Origin: Cunninghamia lanceolata
Lineage: Eukaryota; Streptophyta; Pinopsida; Cupressales; Cupressaceae
Direction: 5' to 3'
Assembly: GCA_027924645.1 (NCBI GenBank)
Contig: BSBN01001687.1
Coordinates: forward strand, 806,001-870,000
Length of the DNA stretch: 64,000 bases
Shown here: positions 11,757 through 23,583 of the stretch, piece after piece
How the letters are laid out: each line of letters starts with the position of its first letter
Numbering within the stretch: the first letter of the stretch is position 1
Translations under genes and position numbers: made by a program
Notes under the pieces: generated by a model
Databases searched by the model: none
Told to the model about the DNA's origin: nothing
The model's input: the letters and a program-made list of their open reading frames with translations, nothing else

Positions 11757-12700
11757 ACCATTCAATCTTAGTGTCTTGTTTTAGCATGGAGTTTAAGGGC
11801 CAAACAATCTCAGCAAAGGTAGTAATAAACTTATGGATGAAATTAATTTTACCAAAATAAGATTTTAGTTCTTTCTTACTAGTTGGAGGTTGGATCTTGA
11901 GTATGGCTTGAACTATGTCAGGGTCTATGGATATACCTTCCTCCAAAATTACATGTCCTAATAGTTTTCCTTCAGTAACACCAAAAATACTCTTCTTGGG
12001 ATATAATAAATTCCATAGTCTCTATAGCATTTCAGTACTTTCCTTAAATCAGAAATATGATTCCCCCTTTCCTTGGAGAATATGGTTAGATCATCCATAT
12101 AAATGATAATGCATTTACCTACTATTCCTTTGAAAGCAATGTCCATTACACATTGAAATGTTGCTCCTATGTTTATCAGACCAAATGGCATCCTCCGATA
12201 TGCATAAATACCCCATTTGCATGTGAAAGCAGTTTTAAGTTTGTCACCATATTCAACCATCACCTGATTAAAACCTGAATAACCATCCAAGAATGACATC
12301 ATCTATGACCCATTGACTATCTATAGTACTTCATCAAGGGATGGCAATGGATAGTTGTCCTTTTCTGAAGCTCTGTTCAAATTTTTGAAGTCCACACATA
12401 GTCGTATTTCTCCATTCTTCTTATGCACAGGAACTAGGTTAGCCACCCATGTAGAATGCCTTACTCAAAAAAAATTCTTGATGACAGTAGCTTCTTGAAA
12501 TATTGACTGGTCATTGCCTCTGTCAGAATGGTTTCACTCCTGGCTTCAGGGGTATAGTGTGGGTTATGATGGAGGTGTCATATGTTTTCAGGTCTTCATA
12601 ACTCCATGTGGTAATGTCATGATAATCTCTTAATGCTTGAATTATTCGTTCCTTTTCCTTAGGGGTACAGACCTTTCTAATGAACACATTCTTGATTTCA
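11757..12700 (-). pseudogene. E2 internal 1: reverse transcriptase
   Basis: The minus strand shows the RT core in order: a start block with A-L-R-D-Y-H-D-I-T-T-W-S-Y-E-D-L (12.6 kb) and H-T-I-P-L-K-P-G-V-K-P; a decayed segment around 12.35-12.45 kb; S-G-F-N-Q-V-M-V near 12.26 kb; R-M-P-F-G-L-I-N near 12.19 kb; and the catalytic Y-M-D-D at 12090-12101. The C-terminal E-E-G-I-S-I-D-P and G-K-I-N-F-I blocks follow. RT copies genomic RNA to DNA in the particle. Stops and small shifts break it, and it ends at the deletion at 11757. It shares the order of domains with internal region 2. Confidence 0.8.
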
Positions 12701-13049
12701 TATTTTTTACCCAAGTTGTATGGATCACACTTTCCTCTGATAGAATCAGCTTGTTTCTTGTGTGTCCTGAACTGATCAGAGTCAAATAACCTTTCCAATT
12801 CCACCATACCTTGAGGGATAGTGTTGGTTTTCAAGTTTAAGACTCCTTCTAGTTCCATCTCAGTTGACTCTGAATCTTCTTCATCAATGATATAGGCAGC
12901 AAATACATATGAGGATGTAATGAAATCAATGATATGTTTATCATCTTCAAAAACTTTGAAATGAGTTATATTGTCAGGCACAGAGGGAGTTAGAACCAAC
13001 TTGATAGTGAATTTCATCATATCAATCATGGGACGCAGCTCTAATGAGT

Positions 13050-13440
13050 TTGCAACCTGTGCTAAGGCATCATCAACATGATATTGTCTTCTTGGGATCA
13101 CTTGGATACTAAAACCATCAAAACACTCAACAAGATCCCAAACCCAATTTTGGTAACAATTTATCCTTTTATCATGACAAGAATATTATTTTCTAACTTG
13201 CTTAAACACCAGCGTTAAATCTCCAAACACTTGAATTGTCTTAACCTTCTTCTGGATGGAAATCAATAGTCCATGCACTAGAGATTTGTAGTCTGCAACA
13301 TTGTTCATGCAAGGGAACTGCAGTCTGTATGCGGCCAGATAAGAGTCCCCTGTGGGACTAATCAGTTCAAATCCCACACCTGATCCTTTCTTAGATCTTG
13401 ATTCGTCAAATCTTAGTGTTCAAATTTGGGGGTCTGCAAT
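13050..13440 (-). pseudogene. E2 internal 1: extra RNase H-like domain upstream of RT
   Basis: Between protease and reverse transcriptase the minus strand carries an RNase H fold signature: T-L-R-F-D-E-S-R-S near 13.41 kb, S-Y-L-A-A-Y-R-L, N-N-V-A-D-Y-K-S-L-V-H-G-L near 13.29 kb, V-F-G-D-L-T-L-V near 13.22 kb and H-V-D-D-A-L-A-Q near 13.07 kb. These fit the four acidic positions of the archaeal-type RNase H known in Tat/Ogre elements (copy 2 keeps Y-E-S-L and F-G-D-S-E-L). The usual place for it is after RT-RNase H; here it precedes RT in the same polyprotein. This copy has lost the Glu (now Lys). Confidence 0.65.
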
Positions 13441-14560
13441 CTTTTCCCCAAAAGTGACTCCTTGTCTAATTGGTGATGCAGTCTTGTGACTAACTATAGG
13501 GGTAGGTTTAGTTTTCTTCTCATCTACGATAGATGGCAGCTTCAAACACTTTTGGACTTGATATATTATCTGCTAGCATAGGGAACAGGTGAACTCTGAA
13601 TGCGACGCATTGTGAATACGACACCAACTTGGCAGTAGCAGCTCCTCCATCTGTATCTTCTTCCCAACTGCCAACTGATCACACATGAACTTAGCTACAA
13701 AGCTCCTAAACCCTTCAAAAATCCCTGGCTCATCATCGGAAGAAGATCCTTGATCAGATTGGATGCATGCCTCTGTACTTTCTTGACACTTGGTAAGTGG
13801 CAATCCGATGGCAACTCAACATGAGTACTTCTTCTACCTAGTTTATCTAGGGAAGATAAAATCCCAAATCCACCTCTAAATTTAAGACTTCATTTGTCTG
13901 ATTATACTATGTGATCATTTGTTTCATCTTGGGCTCCCTTTCAATGCAAATTTGGTTAGCAAGTCCTTTCCATGGCAGCCACATATGAGAAAAGTCAGTA
14001 TCCATGTAACCATTCAATGTTTTGGACCATTCTCTACTAAGCAGCTTGCCATAGGTGTTAGGGATGTCTACCACTTGTATGTCTATGTACTCCTGCACTC
14101 ACGAGTTTGATGCTAATTTCTTGATGTCTACCACTACATTGACTTATGTCTTGTCTAGTTGAGTCACCTTTTTGGAGGACTTAGCAGGAGTTAAACCTAG
14201 TGTCTTACATACTAATAGAGGCATTACATTAGTGGAATCTCCCAAATCTACTAAATAGTTATGAATGTTTTTGCCAAATATTCAGAGGGTCAGTAAGAAG
14301 GGAGGTGACTCTCTTTTTTCCTTGTACAAAGTCGCTTGTTGTTCTGTGTCTGTAACATGAACTTTGTCTTTTCTCTTATCAAGACTATCTTTCTGTGAGA
14401 TTTCTTTGGGGGAAGGATCAATCCTAGCATGTGCTCCAATGTCTTCAAGGAAGGTTTTCCTAACCTCTGGAACCTTCATTAGCTTGAATATTGACAGACT
14501 AACTTTCATCTTCGTAAGCTCATCTACCACATATTGTCCCAATTTAGCTACTTCAAATTT
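13441..14560 (-). pseudogene. E2 internal 1: protease and linker
   Basis: Contains V-A-K-L-G-Q-Y-V-V-D-E-L and a long hydrophilic stretch (14.28-14.55 kb), then the protease with N-Y-L-V-D-L-G-D-S-T-N-V-M (about 14.24 kb). The D-S-G-A-S centre seen intact in internal region 2 is changed to D-L-G-D-S here, so this protease is dead. Next come D-I-P-N-T-Y-G and an acidic linker. A W-C-R-I-H-N-x-S-H-S-E-F-T-C zinc-knuckle-like block is at about 13584-13626, just before the RNase H-like domain. Confidence 0.65.
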
Positions 14561-15139
14561 CTAGGAAGATTCAACTAATTGGCTCTAGTTTGCGGCTTGG
14601 GGTACAACTTTAGGAGGCTTGGGGTTATTGGAATCCTTAGGATCATGTGGGACTTGATAGTTGTTTGGAGGAATGGAGGTGGTAAAAGGACCCTTTGGTT
14701 GGTTACTTCTGAGATTATATGGGGTTCTATTGTACAATTGATAGGGATGCACTTCATCAGCTTCCTCTTCCTCAGGCTAATTTTCATTTTGAAAAGGAAA
14801 GATATAACTATCTAGTACTAAGGCAGTGTCATACCTTGGAGTAGGAACCAGTTCATACCCCATAGGTGGAGTCTCTTATGCCTCAACATTCTGAACTTCT
14901 CATTGGAAAATATTGGATGCAATCTAAAATTCATGACAGTCCATCTCAGAATGGGCATTCATGTTGTGGATTCTACACCATGAAGACAATGTTGCTTCTC
15001 CATTATTTGGCAAAGTATTCCATGTTATGTTCTATCGTTGATAGTTTTGGTTTTGATACTAGTTATGTCCCTAATTTGTTTTCTGCAAATAAGCATTTTG
15101 GTTCCTTAAGTGAGTTACCTCAGCTGTAAGTTTCTTCAT
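14561..15139 (-). pseudogene. E2 internal 1: gag C-terminal region with zinc knuckle
   Basis: Decayed reading between the gag core and protease. A knuckle W-C-R-I-H-N-M-N-A-H-S-E-M-D-C (CX2HX4HX4C, about 14937-14977) is the nucleic-acid-binding part of Gag; the His at the second position is a variant seen in several Tat-type plant gags. About 90 bases present at 29590-29685 in internal region 2 are missing here. Confidence 0.55.
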
Positions 15140-16078
15140 TTATTCTGCTAATTCCTTGATGTCATCTTTATCATCCCTAGCTTTGGCAGCTTCAGCTAAC
15201 TGGAGGAAAGGCATTTGTGTGGGTGGCAATTTTGTGATTAGTGCCCTAGGGTGAACAACCAAGGCTTGTCTTGTTGTAGGAATTGGAATAGGGTTCAACA
15301 CTAGGGTTTTGTTGGTTAAAGCATGATTAATCAGAGGTATCTGGTTGGGCATATCCATGGAGCCCATATGATTCAGTGGCCCTGTTGTAGCCTGTCTGAA
15401 TTGTGAATTAACTGTAACAACTTCAGCATATGCTTCTTCTATAGTTGTTGGGGTTGGGTTGGCTCTCCTAACAAACATGGAGGTAAGCTTGTCCAAAGTT
15501 GCCTAATAAATGGAGAGGGTAGCCACTTGGGTGAAAGTGAAAGGAGCCTGAAGGCGATTGTAAGCCTTGTAAAATCTATTATTAAAGGAACTTATTAGTT
15601 CCCCTTCAACTCTATGAATCTCCACAAAAGACCTATAAAGGTCTATAGAGGTAGTGGGCATCCAAAATTGATTCAAGAATGCATCCTTCAAAGCATACCA
15701 AGAACCAATGGAAGCTATAGGAAGGTTGACAAACAAATAATACGCTTCATTCTATAGCAAGTAAGGGAATAACCTGCAGACCCCATCTTCAAACTGCACA
15801 TGCTGCATGTAGATGTTACTTTCAAAAATCTTTATGTGTTCATCAACAGTCCTCTCAGGATCATTGGGATGGAACTTAGTGCAGCATTTCTCAGGATTTT
15901 TTGGAAAGTCATGGTATTTTGAAAAGTTGATCAGAGAAGGGTTATTAGCAGCAAAGAAAGCCATATTGAGAAAGTTAACTTGAATTGTAGACAAATTTCT
16001 TGGTATGGACCTTGCCCTAGGGGTCCTAGGTATCCCTTGATCTCTCCTTGTTCTTCTAAATTGGGTTAGGAACAACAA
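15140..16078 (-). pseudogene. E2 internal 1: gag core
   Basis: Three pieces stay in one frame with only stops between them. They hold a retrotransposon gag signature: H-V-Q-F-E-D-G-V-C-R-L-F-P-Y-L-L, F-V-N-L-P-I-A-S-I-G-S-W near 15.71 kb, L-K-D-A-F-L-N-Q-F-W, F-V-E-I-H-R-V-E-G-E and F-N-N-R-F-Y near 15.56 kb. Gag forms the virus-like particle that packages element RNA. I took the Met at 16078, but the frame is open a further ~55 bases upstream (K-V-R-L-G-T-R-Q-R), so the true start may be lost. The second internal region keeps only the part below about 15.52 kb. Confidence 0.75.
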
Positions 16079-16175
16079 ATCTTCTCCAACTAAACCAGAT
16101 GTAGTATGCCTTTGTCTAGTCCCCAGCCTTACTTTCCTAGAATAGAAGGGTTTATTTGAGGTTTAAGCTTATCGG

Positions 16176-16192
16176 CCCTCCTTCTAGTGCCA
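16176..16192 (-). other. Primer binding site of E2
   Basis: Minus strand reads TGGCACTAGAAGGAGGG, starting with TGG (complement of the tRNA CCA end) four bases after the LTR end CAACA at 16197. Position and start fit a primer site; I cannot name the tRNA. It is the main evidence that everything from 16197 to 23583, ORF0 included, is LTR. Confidence 0.6.
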
Positions 16193-17327
16193 ATTTTGTT
16201 GATGGTGTTTTTAGCACACAGCAACGTAGGTGAAATGTACGTTATCCCACCTCTCTTGAAAGGAATCCTATCCCAGATAGGACTACCCCAAGATTTATAT
16301 AGCTAGGTCTAAGCTTGTAGGAATAACTTCAACAAAATATTTCATTTGTACTAACGAAGGGGACTTACATGCAACAGGTAGGGTTTGATGAAACTATGAC
16401 AGCAAAGTGTGCAAGGAACCCTATGATATTCTCAGCAGATTAACAAAATAAATACTGCTTAAAACCTAACTCTAACAAATGTTTTATAAAGAAAATGAAA
16501 AAGGGTATAAGAGTTAAAGAGGGGTATGAATCCTAGGTGACAATCACAATATGGATAAGATGCAGCAGATAGACAAATGCTTTTGGTAAACCACCTCCTA
16601 TTTAACTAGGTTAATAAGCAACAATTTTGTAGAAAATGATGCAATCTTCAATGTAAACTTATAATTTTCAAACACATTCACTCATTAAACACCCAAAAAT
16701 GGAGCATCTTAACTAATGAAATGCAATCAAACTAGATTCAATAACAAGGCCCAGGCTAACTATGCATAGCAACTTACAATTAGCAAGCACTAATAGTATG
16801 GACCAAAGCATTCATCGAATATCTTAGAAATATACCCATTAATGCAAAAGCACATCTAAGTAATTTTAGATTGATATGAACCATGAAATCCAAAAGAATA
16901 ACACAATGATGCAAATTCCCAGCAACCTGCAAAACTTGCTTTGTATTGATCACAATTTGGCAGTCTTAGCAATTCAGTATCAATTCTTAGTTACAAATGA
17001 GAGAAAAGGATGGCCCTTTTATAGACAAGGAACCATACTAAGTTTTCATGGATGGTGGAGATTAACTCAACACCAAGGGTCCAGATTTAATCAACATTTA
17101 ATGAAATACAACAGTTTGTTACATTTTTAGATTTATTATTGTCTTGTAGGAAAAAGACAAAATACATATTACAAATACATTGAATCTGGATAAAATGGAT
17201 ACCCATTTGGTTGTACATGATAAAGAGCCAATTTACAAGACAAAATAAAGTCAAAATGAAGCCATTTTACCCTCAAAAATTAGAGTTGATGTGGAATGAC
17301 AGGATTTCACATGCTAGTTGGATCATG

Positions 17328-20300
17328 TCAATGTTCATCGTCATCCAAGTTGACTTTACTCTTTTCAACTTCTCTATTGTTGTAGGTTGTGTAGGCTTCC
17401 AAGGCTAGGTTAATATCTTCCAGTTGAGGATCTTTAACATAATCTATTATGAACTTTATCCTGTCAACCTCCCGCAAAAATTTGTTGTACACTACTTCTC
17501 TAGACCTTTTATTTCTCTTGAATTCTCTGACCTCAGCTCTAAGGTCACTTACTCTCTCTAGCTTCCCAATCATGTTAAGGGGTGAATCCCCATAAATGAT
17601 ATGATGCAATTTATCTTTACATTCTCGGGCATCTACTGGAGTTGTGTCATCTAGATCCATGTTAGTGCAAGCACGCAGTACATCATTCAACTGATATATT
17701 ACATCCAAAATTTGAGCTCTGGCTAGTTCAGAGGAATTCCTAGCTCTGTCAAAGACTTCTCTTCTTAACCCTATCAATTCTAGCCACTATTCTAGAATGT
17801 ATAATCTATCCTGAGTCAAAATATTTTTTTCCAATAAAACTTCATCTGGAAGATAAGTCAAAGCAAAAACTCAAGGATGAATGTGACCATAATAATCATC
17901 ATAATTTGTGCAATCGCTGACTACTTCATCCCATTCAGATTTCAAAAGACAAAAATTTTTATGCAGTTCTACCACCTCATTCATTATCTCACAACCCTTG
18001 GCATAAACCTTGTGGAACCATTCCTCTGTAGTAGCTGCAGTGGTTTTTATGCTCTCAAAATTCTCTAGCTCCTCTTTAGAAAGAAGAGAAGGTACAGTCT
18101 CTGGGTCACCATCTGAGGACATAGGTTTTATCAATTATTTTATATAAGCTCTCAATACCTCATTTTGTTGCCTGAGTTGTTATTTGGTCATCTCATCTTT
18201 ATTTAATCTATCCAAAATATTAGATACAAAACCTTTGAATTCATCAATTTCTTGAGCTTTGGAAGCTGGCCCCAAATTGATTATTGTTACAACAGTGTAG
18301 TCTTCTTGCCATACATCTTCCTTATTAGGTTGTTCAAGTGGGATTGCTACCTCTGCAATAGGAGCCCCTATGGTATCCTTGTAAATCCTAGACTAGACCT
18401 TGGCCTTTTTCTGCTTTAGATTTTCTAACCTAGTCAGGAAACTATCCAAGTCTATAGACATAACATCTACCCTTGGAGGCTGATTATTTAACCTTTGTTG
18501 TAGCCAATCAAGAGTTATAGAAGAATGTTCTGGAGCATCAAGGTGACTGTCCTCCTTATTCAAAGAATCATCAACATGAATATTTTTTATTTTTGGGCCT
18601 TGGTCTATTCATTTATCATTTTGTACCCCTGGCTCCTCTAATTCAATGCTTTTGATAGGTGACTCTGATTGTTCTATATGTCGTAAGTTCTCAATCACTA
18701 CTTCCTTCACAATTTCCAACACTGAATCACTAGCCACCTCCTCTGATGGGTTATCCTCTATATTCACAATCTCTAATGTGTTGGGATTTGTAGGAGGTTC
18801 ATGTGTTATATCTTCAATGTCCACCTTCCCCTAAGAATCCAACTCTACACATACCTTTTCAATACCTAATAATGAGGGGACTGGAAGGGGTGCAGGCATA
18901 GGCACTTGTGAGGAGTCATTAAAAGGTCTAGCTAAAGAATCATTTATAGCAACCAAAGAATCAGTAGCATTTGAAGGCAAATATAATCTAGATAGGTTTG
19001 CAAATGTGACAAAACCTGTGAAAGGGGAAGGAGGAGATGAAAGTACAGAGGAAATAGCAAGTGGGGTGGAAAGACTCAAGGACTGCAAGGTGAAAGGAGG
19101 TGGTGAGAGGATAGTTGAAATGGGAGGTAAGGATGATGATGAGAAGGAAAGAGAGTGAAGAGGAAGAAGGAATAGGAAGACTCATGGATGCAATGGCAGG
19201 GAAAGTAGATGGAGCAATAGATGAGATGGGAATCACAGAGATAGATGGTAAAGATGAAATGGAATGAGTGGATGAGGAAGTGGTAGGTAGAGGAAGAGGT
19301 ATGGATGTACCCACACTGACTGCTATGGTGGACATGAATGCTATAGTAGATGTGGGAGAAGGTAATCAGGTACTAACTGTAGCAGAAGATGAGACAACAA
19401 CATCTACATTTTGTTGGGAAGCAGCAGATGTGACAGGAGGTGGAGGCAGAGGAGTTTGTTGCTTAGTCTTCTTTGACCTTGATGTTTCACCCTTCCCACT
19501 CAGTATATCTTTCCTCTTTGTGCTCCTTGTTCTTGAAGATGGAGGATTGTCTTTCTTTTGTTGTTTGGGGAGGTCCTTTTTTTCTTTTCCCTTATCAGCT
19601 TGAGGAATGTCCTCTTCACTATCTCCTTTTGGTGCATCTCCTTGGGAAACTTCTTGCCCTGCATCATCTTCTATTTCTATCGGTTGATATTCCTCATCAC
19701 TAATGGTTCTATCTTGTTCTTGCTTTGTATAAGTAAGAGCTACTCCTGTCTAAGTCAAAGTTGCAATTTGTGGTCTTATCCAACCCATACTAAATTTAAT
19801 GGGGTCCCTCATTACTACATCCAAAGAACTCTCCTCTTAATATGCCCAGTTGGGGAATGGAATTGGTTGATTGAATAAAGCCTCCCAAGGCCCTCTTTGA
19901 ATCACATTGTTGTCTTCTGTCACTTGGTCTAGGACCTCTATGATATTGAACCTTTTAATAAAATCTAGAGACAGTGTAGAATATCTTCTCCTCAACACTT
20001 CAAAATCATCCAAACAATTGGCCCAGAAATCTTTGAGGTGTTCTCTATGAAACATCCTTTTGCTCACATGCCTTTCCATTATGCCAAAGGGGTCAAAATG
20101 AGTCCTCTTATGATAAAAATATAAATTCAACAATTGTAATTTTGTATCTAAATGTTCTACTACGCCCATGGTGGTGCATGAATACTTTCCCCTCCCTAAG
20201 AGTATAGGGAACTTGATGGAGGCCCTGTGTAAATGCTTCAACCTTTCTGCACAAGTGAGGAGTTGTCTAGTAAGCTCTAGAAGCAACACTTTATCTATTG

Positions 20301-21327
20301 GATATCGAGGAAGCTTATATAGGGTGTTTCAATGAAACCTTGGACCCTCAAATATGTAAACTTTTAAAATTGAATGTACCATCTCCCATACATTAGTACA
20401 AGATTAGTTGCCTCAGGAGATAATCTCGTAGCCATATCATTCTGGAGTATCTTGGTAATGTGCATAGTAAATGCATCATTGACCCTTTTGTAGTGAACTA
20501 GTGATTGTGATATCTCCAGTTGAGTGTAACACTCATATAATTTGTATTGGTCTTCTCCATTTCTAACTACTCCTAATCTTGATAGGCCAAGGTATTCAAT
20601 AGTTCTACCCAGGGCATATACCACATAAGAGGCCCACCTATAAGTCTCATCAGTTTGGAATGTAACAAAGGCATCATGAATTTTGTTACTTATTATTTGG
20701 CCTCAATGTATCTTATTGTGCCCGTGTAATATCTCCTATATGTATGGGAACATCCATTCTTTAAATGTAGAGGCTAAAGCTAGCCCCATGATCCTGCTCA
20801 AAAGGGTTACTAGGTCTCCTATCACCTCTTTAAAATCACTCCTATATAAAACTTGAGAAACCTTTGACATAGCTGACCTCTTATTCTTCATCTAGCCCTC
20901 ATTTATTTTCCTCCTATAGGTCTCTGGATCCTTCTTGTATAGTTTTTTAGCTTCTTCCTTATCCATCATGGTTAGGACAAGAAATGGGGGAATGTCAAAA
21001 GTTTCAGCGAGTGCTAAGGCATTGAGATCTATTAGTATTTGACCTCCTTGTGTTTTTATGGTCCTAGTCATCTAATCATAGTTGTTGGCACATGCCACAA
21101 TGAGTTCAGAGCATTGCACTAGGGTTGGGAAGGTAGCTTCCTATCCCATTATCTCTAGTCTTCTTATCTTTAGGTGTGGGATTGGGACCTAAGACCCTTA
21201 GTCTAAAATTTTTAATGTCAATGTGTCCCAGGTCTATATCTCCAATGTTTCTCCATGTTGAAGTAATCTTTATTACTCGTTGAATGTCTTTGAATTCGTA
21301 CTTCATATTGATAGCTCGAGAAGATAT
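17328..21327 (-). pseudogene. ORF0 copy B inside E2 LTR
   Basis: About 1,333 codons from the position of the start codon (ATG changed to ATA at 21327-21325) to TGA at 17328-17330. Visible parts, as residues from that start: a helical N-terminal region to about 500 containing H-V-S-K-R-M-F-H-R-E-H-L; a Lys/Arg-rich stretch at about 575-615 with R-T-R-S-T-K-R-K and S-R-S-K-K-T-K, like a nuclear localisation signal, ending in a P-P-P-P run; a Ser/Thr/Pro-rich segment to about 830; an acidic piece with E-V-V-I-E-N-L-R-H-I; and a helical C-terminus with repeated E/K/R/L spacing, ending D-D-D-E-H. The role is unknown. A nuclear DNA- or chromatin-binding protein would fit the basic stretch, but that is guesswork. 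Confidence 0.65.
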
Positions 21328-22053
21328 TTAATCTGCATGAAAAAACCTAACGAGTAACTCTTGTAGTTTTTTTGTCCTAATGGTCTAGACTTAGGTCCTT
21401 AGACAACTACATGCTTATCATAAGTCAAGAATTTTGGCCAAAGATAACACTTAATCAAATTTAATTAAAGATATATGACCTTAGTTTACCTGGAATAAAA
21501 TCAACTCAAAGGAACATAAAATTTCATTGTACTCCATCCCTTAGCATTTACTACATGAAATCATAAGAAACAAGGAGAGATTAAAAAAAATAGGCCAGTG
21601 GGCTTTTAGGGCTACACTGGATATGTGCAATAAATGCTAGGTTAAGTGCATGACATCATGGAAGTCAGATTAAACATGTAAATAACAATTAATATAATGC
21701 AATACATCAATTTCATTGATCAAACACCTTCAATTTCCTTGAAAAAGCATCCTAACAGTGCATTTTAGGCTCCTAGTAAGGCCAGCAGGTATTTAGGTCC
21801 TTACCAAATCAGTGGAGGTTTAGTTGGTTGTTGGATTAGCAGGAATTTCCATGGTCATAGGATATGTGCAACAAGGGCAACTTTTAGCACAAGACCGTAT
21901 TAGCTTCTTCATCGGAGTTCTCACCTCACACTGAATTGTGGGATTTCTAGGCTTTACATGATTAGCATGGATTTTGTCATCCACCAGATATATCTGGCAG
22001 AGAACAATTCTAGTTCAAATTCTGGTGATGTCCAATTTCAGTGCTAAGCAACC

Positions 22054-22060
22054 TTTTATA
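22054..22060 (-). promoter_or_regulatory. TATA box of E2 LTR B
   Basis: TATAAAAGG on the minus strand, in the same context as 8791-8797 and 36553-36559, about 730 bases upstream of the ORF0 start position. As 5' LTR promoter of internal region 1 it would drive ORF0-B and then gag-pol of that unit. Confidence 0.55.
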
Positions 22061-23583
22061 CCTTCAGTGGGAACTTTGAGTTTGAGTGGATTTGTGGGGG
22101 TTTCGGGGTGAAAGGATGAGTGGAACTTTTGGCCCTAACTGGACATGTCTAGTGAAGGCACATTTTAGCGTCGATCAAGTGACATTAAATTTTAGCGCTA
22201 AGCAGATATAAAGTTTGCATATTTAAATCTGCGGGCTTTTCAAGGTCTATGGGACTGGTGGGACTTTTAACCTTCACCATATATATATCCGATGGAAGGC
22301 ACTTTTAGCGCAAAATGTATCTCCTAGTTTTTGTGGAAGATGCTAATGACGGTGGATAGAGGGGAATTTGGCCTTGGAAGGATATGTCCACTTCCGTCAA
22401 ATTTTCATGCAAACGCCGATCAGAGTTTTAACAGTGTATGGCAAATAGTATTTTTAAAATATCTCATGCATATTTGAAGCTAAGGGTTTATGTCTAAGAG
22501 ATTATTGGCAAATTTGAAAGGGGCATCAAAGTCCTTACAAAAGGGATTATCAAGGGTTGATGCTTTAAGCACACATAGACATATATACATGCATATATCT
22601 CCCTTTTGAATAATAAAAACCCTAGTTAAAACTACTAGCCAGCTATTCCAAAAGATTCTTCATGAAGTGCCCATGTGAAACCAGATACAAAAAATTTAAA
22701 CATACAGGCACAAAGAAATGACACATTAATCCCTAACCCTAGGCATTGTAAATTCAACGACCAAGAACAGAGCCTTGATGACCTACCTATAAATACAAGA
22801 AACAAAGGAGAACACATGAGATCGGTCCACCATGGCTAATGCGCCTCAAAATCAATCCAAATTGCATGATTGCTTGAGCAAATTCAGCAACTGTAGAGCT
22901 CACGGAGTATTTTGAATATGAAATGAGGCAAAATGAGAGTTTTTAGGTCATTTATACCCCTAGAAAATCACTATTAATGCCAGAGTATGAGGGACAAATT
23001 GTCCAACACTTTACGGAGCTTTGCCATAAGATGGGATTTGCGGAGCTTTTAGGTGTTACAGGACATATCCAGTGAAAATCCATTTTCATGTAGATCCTGT
23101 CTAGTGTATTTTTAGCGCAATGGTTTAATGCATACTTCAGTGGGACCTTCGTCAGTCACTAGACATGCTGGGATTTTGTCAAGCACCAGATATATCCAGT
23201 GGGGTGGATATTTAGTGCAAGTCTAGTGAGCATTATTTTTAGCATAGAAGGCATAGGGTGACTCAGCACTAATATTCAGTGTCACATGATATCAATGCAA
23301 ATGTAGTAAACTAAATTTTAGCGCAAGACACCCTAAAAGACTTAAAATCTCAATCCAATTTGTGCAACTTAATCTAGACTTGATTTCAAAGGTACCCAAA
23401 GAAGCCATTATACCAAGTTCATGCAATCAAACCCAAATATGAATGAAAATTTTCCTTGCCAATCAGGACATCAAAACTTCTCTCAAGCAACCTACTGAGA
23501 CTCAGCCAAACAGAAAAGGTGAAGCAAAATAAAATCAAAGGGGGTCTCCATTTTGTAAAATGGAGCATGTGCACGGCACAACA

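Larger units (their letters stand above)
16197..23583 (-). repeat. E2 LTR copy B (middle, shared)
   Basis: 7,387 bases with both ends: TGTTGATGG at the left, GGCACAACA at the right. It serves as the 5' LTR of internal region 1 and the 3' LTR of internal region 2. It contains ORF0 copy B, a TATA box at 22054-22060 and the U3 motif region at about 21.85-23.58 kb. Confidence 0.85.

Noticed and set aside
22635..22817. Short Cys- and Phe-rich frame in LTR B (also 37132-37353) as a membrane peptide
   Set aside because: Falls in the U3 region, is broken differently in each LTR copy and has no support beyond being open.
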